A stretch of 64,000 nt of DNA from Paenibacillus psychroresistens (GTDB taxonomy: Bacteria; Bacillota; Bacilli; Paenibacillales; NBRC-103111): contig NZ_CP034235.1 of assembly GCF_009728935.1 (NCBI RefSeq), positions 4,936,001-5,000,000 of the forward strand, read 5' to 3'. Both the position numbers and the translations under genes were made by a program. Below are positions 60,296-64,000 of the stretch, one piece after another (the first letter of the stretch is position 1; each line of letters opens with the position of its first letter). The notes beneath the pieces were generated by a model. That model saw nothing but the letters and a program-made list of their open reading frames with translations, searched no databases and was not told the origin of the DNA.

Positions 60296-60759
60296 TCATT
60301 GCTTCCTTTACTTTTTGGCTCTTCGTTTTCTAGCCATTCCCCAAGCTTGTCCAGCATGAGATTCGTACCTTCTTCACGTATTTCCGGTGTATCATGACCA
60401 TCTAGAAAGACACCTTGTTCTGTGAATATCAATCGTGTTCCTGAATCAGTAGCTTCCATTTCAACCGTTACCACGGATACCGAGATTCTAGTCTTTGTCA
60501 TATCCATTGAATAGGTGTAGACAATACGCTTATCTTGGACAATCTCCTGATAGTGTGCATCAAAGGTATAGATGGGTCCTCCCGGAGGACCACCATGATT
60601 AAGTTCTCGTCCTCCGACTTGAAAGTCGAATTCATCCGCTTGTTGGAACCAGCTTGCTTTCTTTGTTGGATCTGACCATGCGGCAAATACCCGATTAGGT
60701 GTGGTAGCATAAACCCGTTCAATACTAAAAGTAGCATGTTTAACAGAATGTTCGTTCAT
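60259..60759 (-). CDS. SRPBCC (AHSA1-like) domain protein
   Basis: 166 residues. The fold opens ATFSIERVYATTPNRVFAAW followed by the family's KKASWFQQ and ends with a long helix after LIFTEQGVFLDGHD. The family binds hydrophobic ligands in a deep pocket; AHSA1 members are sometimes linked to ATPase activation or to resistance functions. It follows the merR gene by three bases, so the ligand of the regulator may be bound by this protein. A probable remnant of a second copy follows. Confidence 0.8.
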   Translation of the reverse strand: MNEHSVKHATFSIERVYATTPNRVFAAWSDPTKKASWFQQADEFDFQVGGRELNHGGPPGGPIYTFDAHYQEIVQDKRIVYTYSMDMTKTRISVSVVTVEMEATDSGTRLIFTEQGVFLDGHDTPEIREEGTNLMLDKLGEWLENEEPKSKGSNETIHTRIIDAQT

Positions 60760-60762
60760 TTG

Positions 60763-61263
60763 TTATTCCTCCTTTATTGGTTGGCGCTTCGGACTCTCAT
60801 TCAAAAATTCCCCAAGCTGATCTAAGCTTTTCTCCCAGTTTAATTTTCGCTCAGCAAAAAACTTCTCTGGACTCTTTTTCATAAGCTGCAGCAGCTTTGT
60901 GAACTCTTCAACAGATATCGTTTCTCTGATATTCATAAGGCTGAGCACGTATTCTAATTCTCCTAATAGCTTTTGTTGACTTAGGATATTATCCTTGATC
61001 CGCCTAATCTGCTGGGATACTACCTCGATTGGATTATAATTCTGCCCAAGCAGTACTAGCTTTATTTCTTCTAATGATAAATTTAGCTCCTTTAGTGCAA
61101 GGATCTGATGCAAACGAGCAATATCTGAATCGTAATAAAGCCTGTGTCCCGAGTCAGAAAAACCTGTTGGGCAAAACAAGCCTATCTGATCATAATAGCG
61201 CAACGTTCGAATCGTTAAGCCTGTTAGCTTCGCAAGCTCCCCAACCTTCCAAGTTTTTTTCAT
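60763..61263 (-). CDS. MerR family transcriptional regulator (TipA-like)
   Basis: 166 residues starting MKKTWKVGEL at 61263; a start three codons earlier at 61272 is also possible. The N-terminal helix-turn-helix is VGELAKLTGLTIRTLRYYDQIGLF. The coiled-coil and C-terminal effector region is short, without the cysteines used by metal sensors, so a drug or other organic ligand is likelier. The promoter carries a dyad in a 19-bp spacer, typical of MerR autoregulation. It heads a two-gene operon with the SRPBCC protein. Confidence 0.82.
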   Translation of the reverse strand: MKKTWKVGELAKLTGLTIRTLRYYDQIGLFCPTGFSDSGHRLYYDSDIARLHQILALKELNLSLEEIKLVLLGQNYNPIEVVSQQIRRIKDNILSQQKLLGELEYVLSLMNIRETISVEEFTKLLQLMKKSPEKFFAERKLNWEKSLDQLGEFLNESPKRQPIKEE

Positions 61264-61305
61264 TACCCTCATCTCTATTCGCGCTTTCTAATTACCGGTA
61301 TCCTT

Positions 61306-61336
61306 ATTATAAAACATTACGTTACGTAAGGTGCAA
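61306..61336 (-). promoter_or_regulatory. MerR-type promoter with 19-bp spacer and central dyad
   Basis: On the minus strand TTGCAC (61331-61336) and TATAAT (61306-61311) are separated by 19 bases, longer than the standard 17. The spacer holds TTACGTTACGTAA (61317-61329), an inverted repeat with a central base. This is the classic layout of MerR-activated promoters. Confidence 0.75.
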
Positions 61337-61356
61337 GTGTTATCTTTCAATAATGA

Positions 61357-61395
61357 AAAAAGCAGCTCCGCCTTAATAAGGGCAACGCTACTTTT
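61357..61395 (-). terminator. Terminator of the two-component operon
   Basis: AAAAAGCAGC and GCTACTTTTT pair with small mismatches around a CCTTAATAAGG inner element. It lies about 70 bases after the stop of the BTAD regulator gene on the minus strand. Confidence 0.55.
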
Positions 61396-61467
61396 TGAGC
61401 TTACATTGTATGTTTTTAGCTACTAATTGGTTTTATCATGCTTAACATTAAGCTCATATCAATTGGA

Positions 61468-62598
61468 TTAATTAAGCTCCGACAGCAATTGATTGTAATA
61501 GCCAGCGACTTCAGGGGAGGGAGTTATTCCAAGCTCTTTATAAAGTGTCTCCATATAGTGAAGATATTGCCTAATCAGCGCCTCTTTATTTTTCTGTACC
61601 GCCAAAGCTTTCATATACAGCATAATCGTTGCTTCATCCAGCTCATTGTGAGCGGTAAGCTTGGTTAATAATCGGATAGCTGTTTGAGTATCCCCCTTAT
61701 TCAATAAAGCTCTGCATAAGCGGTGGGTAAATGTGGTATACAACAACCATAAGCGTTCGACCTCGCTCCATGCCCAAGGAAAAGCACGATCCCCGAATAA
61801 ATCTCCGGCATAGAGCTGCTCCAGCTCCAATGCTTGTTCAATATTGGTATCGTCTATCTCAATCATCTGTTTACAGCCCTCTTCAAAGCTAAGCATATCG
61901 ACATGAACTTGATTCAGCGCTAGCGCATAATGGTTGTTGTCCGAATGTAAGCTTTCTTTAAGTCCATAGGTGTCCAATAATTTACGAAGCTGATAGACTG
62001 TCGTGTTCAGATAGGTTTCCGCATTCTTATGTGGCATTTCGCTAAAAATATCTTCAATGATTCTTCCTCTAGATACCAACCTGCCTTTATGCATTAGTAA
62101 ATAACCAAAAAGCTCCGCACTTTTACTGGTTTTCCATTTGACGACCACATTCTGCACACTGCGAATATCCATACCGCCCAAACAGTTAAACATGACTTTA
62201 CTAGTAGAAGATACTTGCTCCATTTGTATCTTCTCTGATTGCAATTCGAGGATCACTCTTTGTACGGTTTGGTGAATTCTATCTTGCTTTACGGGTTTCA
62301 CGATATAATCGTAAGCATAAACATCAAACGCCGATAGCGCATATTCTTTATGAGAGGTAACGAAAACAAGCCTCACTAATTTGCCGCTTGCTCTTAATCT
62401 CTGGGCAAACTCCAGCCCACTTTCCTTAGGCATGCTAATATCAATAAACACCAAATCTGCATCATGATTTTCCAAATAAGAAAATGCCGATGTTGTCTCA
62501 CGGAAACAGCCTACGATCTCCACATCAACAATTTTCATAAGGATGCGCTTCATTATTAAATGCATCGCCTGTTCATCATCGATCATTATGATTCTCAT
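61468..62598 (-). CDS. Response regulator with OmpR-type winged helix and BTAD domain
   Basis: 376 residues. Receiver domain (about 1-115) with acceptor D53 in FIDISMP, the VFVTSHKEYA element and a switch lysine in YIVKPVKQD. A winged helix (KTSKSAELFGYLLMHKGRLVSR...TVYQLRKLL) is followed by a bacterial transcriptional activation (BTAD) helical domain to the C-terminus. This receiver-wHTH-BTAD order is common in Paenibacillus-like genomes. It follows the LuxR-type regulator gene after about 90 bases, in the same direction. Confidence 0.85.
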   Translation of the reverse strand: MRIIMIDDEQAMHLIMKRILMKIVDVEIVGCFRETTSAFSYLENHDADLVFIDISMPKESGLEFAQRLRASGKLVRLVFVTSHKEYALSAFDVYAYDYIVKPVKQDRIHQTVQRVILELQSEKIQMEQVSSTSKVMFNCLGGMDIRSVQNVVVKWKTSKSAELFGYLLMHKGRLVSRGRIIEDIFSEMPHKNAETYLNTTVYQLRKLLDTYGLKESLHSDNNHYALALNQVHVDMLSFEEGCKQMIEIDDTNIEQALELEQLYAGDLFGDRAFPWAWSEVERLWLLYTTFTHRLCRALLNKGDTQTAIRLLTKLTAHNELDEATIMLYMKALAVQKNKEALIRQYLHYMETLYKELGITPSPEVAGYYNQLLSELN

Positions 62599-62689
62599 GC
62601 CAAACGCCTCACTTCTTATCTAACTATAAGACTAAATCCTCATAAAAAAAACTCCCCAAATGGGGAGGTAAAGGAAGAAAAGTGGACTT

Positions 62690-63316
62690 TTACCCAAGTA
62701 TTTTTAATACTTTGGCTCGTTGCAGCGCTTGTACACGATTATTTACTCTAAGCTTTTTGTAGACATTTTTAATATGAAACTTAACCGTTTCACCTGTGAT
62801 ATTCAAACGCGGGGCAATTTCCTTATTCGACAACCCATCAGCTACGAATCGTAAAACCTTCGTCTCTTGCTCAGTTAGTATTGCTTTATGTAACAATTCT
62901 TCCACAGGTGTTCTAATGAATGCCTCCTCGATAAAGGATTCGGCTGCTGGGATTCGATGATTTTTAATGATCTTGTCTAACGTTTTTGACAATCGCTGCG
63001 CAGTTACTGGCTTCAGAAGATAATCCATAGCGCTCAGTTCAAAGGCTTGAACTGCATATTCATCATAGGCTGTCACAAAGACCACTTCTATAGAAGCATC
63101 AAGTTCAAGCAAAAGGCTTGAAAGCTGCATCCCGTCAATTTCCGGCATGGCAATATCAAGAAATGCAAGATGGATCGTATTCACCTTCACATATTCATAA
63201 GCTTCCATTGAACTTAGAAACGTATGCCGTATTTCGATCATTTTATTCCCGGACAATAACCGCTTCAAACGGTTCACCGATAATTCCTCATCATCCACAA
63301 TTATGGCTTGCAGCAT
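62690..63316 (-). CDS. Response regulator with LuxR-type helix-turn-helix
   Basis: 208 residues. Receiver with acceptor D54 in AFLDIAMPE, VFVTAYDEYA and LLKPV, which closely resembles LytTR/AgrA-type receivers. The C-terminal output domain is LuxR/GerE: LTEQETKVLRFVADGLSNKE and TGETVKFHIKNVYKKLRV. The combination of a LytTR-like receiver with a GerE output is unusual. TTGGAGG precedes the ATG. It lies two bases after the histidine kinase gene. Confidence 0.85.
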   Translation of the reverse strand: MLQAIIVDDEELSVNRLKRLLSGNKMIEIRHTFLSSMEAYEYVKVNTIHLAFLDIAMPEIDGMQLSSLLLELDASIEVVFVTAYDEYAVQAFELSAMDYLLKPVTAQRLSKTLDKIIKNHRIPAAESFIEEAFIRTPVEELLHKAILTEQETKVLRFVADGLSNKEIAPRLNITGETVKFHIKNVYKKLRVNNRVQALQRAKVLKILG

Positions 63317-63318
63317 AA

Positions 63319-64000
63319 TTAACCTCCAATCTGCCGATTCAACAATACGGGAATTTCAAAAAAAACCTTCGTGCCTACTCCTTCAGCGCTTTCAATACGA
63401 AGGTTATTACCGTAAAGTAGCTTGATCCTCTGACTTATGTTCCAGAGTCCAACGCCTTTCTTGTTTATATCCGGTTTAAGTATTTCCTCCCGTTTTGTTT
63501 CGCTCATCCCGCCTCCGTTGTCCTCTACAGAAAAGCTGAGTACGGTGTCATCTCGCCTTTTAATGGAGATTTTTACGGTTCCACCCTGCAAACTGGACAT
63601 CAGTCCATGTCTAATGGCATTTTCCACCAATGGCTGAAGAATCAGTGAGGGAATCTCAAAATCCAAATTTGCATCCACATCAAACTCCACACCTAATCTA
63701 GCGCCAAAACGTGCCTTTTCGATGTTGATATAGGCATTTATTAGTGCTAATTCGTTTTCAATGGTTGTTAGTGAATCCAGCTGTTTGAAGTTAAAGCTGC
63801 TTCTCAGATACTGAGAAAGATCAAGCGTCAGCTCCTCTGCCTTATTAGGTGCATCGATACACAAAGAGGCAATAGAATTCAGAGTGTTATATAGGAAATG
63901 CGGCTTGATCTGGGATCGCAAAAAGGCAATTTCAGCGTCCTTAGCATCAGACTGCAGCTGTCTATTCTTCCTCAGCATTTCATTTATTGTTTCGTTTAAA
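63319..64000 (-). CDS. Sensor histidine kinase, LytS/YesM-type (5' part outside the window)
   Basis: At least 219 residues before the right window edge; an in-frame reading continues upstream of the first visible ATG, so the sensor part is missing. The histidine is in KPHFLYNTLNS, followed by the N-box ENAIRHGL, G1 DNGGGM and G2 GVGLWN, as in His_kinase/HATPase pairs of the LytS class. It probably phosphorylates the adjacent LuxR-type regulator and perhaps the BTAD regulator. The signal is unknown. Confidence 0.85.
   Translation of the reverse strand, partial: LNETINEMLRKNRQLQSDAKDAEIAFLRSQIKPHFLYNTLNSIASLCIDAPNKAEELTLDLSQYLRSSFNFKQLDSLTTIENELALINAYINIEKARFGARLGVEFDVDANLDFEIPSLILQPLVENAIRHGLMSSLQGGTVKISIKRRDDTVLSFSVEDNGGGMSETKREEILKPDINKKGVGLWNISQRIKLLYGNNLRIESAEGVGTKVFFEIPVLLNRQIGG

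Overview
The window looks like a chromosomal segment of a Gram-positive, endospore-forming member of the Bacillales, most likely Paenibacillaceae. Supporting signs are YtaF- and YtxG/YtxH-type genes, a Bacillus-like cysJI pair with the family's conserved MQLQV N-terminus, strong Shine-Dalgarno sequences of the GGAGG type with frequent TTG and GTG starts, T-rich intrinsic terminators, a perfect Bacillus-type Fur box, an ABC sugar importer with a lipoprotein but no ATPase, and a two-component set containing a receiver-wHTH-BTAD regulator. No rRNA, tRNA, IS element, prophage or CRISPR array was seen. The genus assignment is an inference.

Layout. 1-9.6 kb: housekeeping and envelope genes (trhO end, GAF/HD-GYP phosphodiesterase, FAH hydrolase, CapA-like protein, MdtG-like exporter, O-methyltransferase, RNA methyltransferase with a GC-rich centre, nucleotidase, alpha/beta hydrolase, a GRDP-like protein with a Gly/Ser/Cys tail). 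9.7-11.8 kb: an iron block (FTR1/EfeU permease under a perfect Fur box, and a HesB-like protein whose family cysteines are replaced by a His-rich loop). 11.9-25.5 kb: AI-2E exporter-like protein, marR-MFS operon, M14 peptidase, murI, an ECF-promoter-linked phosphodiester glycosidase, ytxG/ytxH, an Fe-S-type wHTH regulator, a DUF86/HepT-like protein with a 35-residue membrane peptide upstream, a YvyF-like protein, ytaF and DUF445. 25.5-25.9 kb: a gene-free, GC-richer stretch with its own promoter and terminator, the best candidate here for an undescribed structured RNA.

26-38 kb is central metabolism: Gfo/Idh oxidoreductase, malic enzyme, lrgAB, a ketone-body or hydroxybutyrate pathway (3-hydroxybutyrate dehydrogenase, scoA/scoB, thiolase) around a CidR-like LysR regulator, then cysI-cysJ for sulfite reduction. 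38.5-43.5 kb holds small membrane proteins, an ECF sigma and its probable membrane anti-sigma with a divergent 37-residue CxC...CxC peptide, and an Rrf2-controlled dsbA-luciferase-like oxidoreductase operon. 43.7-47.8 kb is amino acid catabolism (kbl-tdh, XRE-cupin regulator, Cys/Met-metabolism PLP enzyme).

47.8-58.2 kb is an amino-sugar island: cytoplasmic GH20-type hexosaminidase, ROK kinase, NanE epimerase, an unusual 639-residue protein joining a GATase-like N-terminus to a six-hairpin glycosidase-like C-terminus, two permeases and a lipoprotein, a decayed SIS isomerase gene, and a divergent DeoR regulator. It is visibly richer in G+C than its flanks. It is followed by an AT-rich glycosyltransferase/PIG-L deacetylase pair, a merR-SRPBCC operon with a remnant of a second SRPBCC gene, and a histidine kinase with two response regulators cut by the right edge. 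Start codons were moved from the longest frame where a Shine-Dalgarno sequence clearly selected an internal start; those choices are stated per gene.
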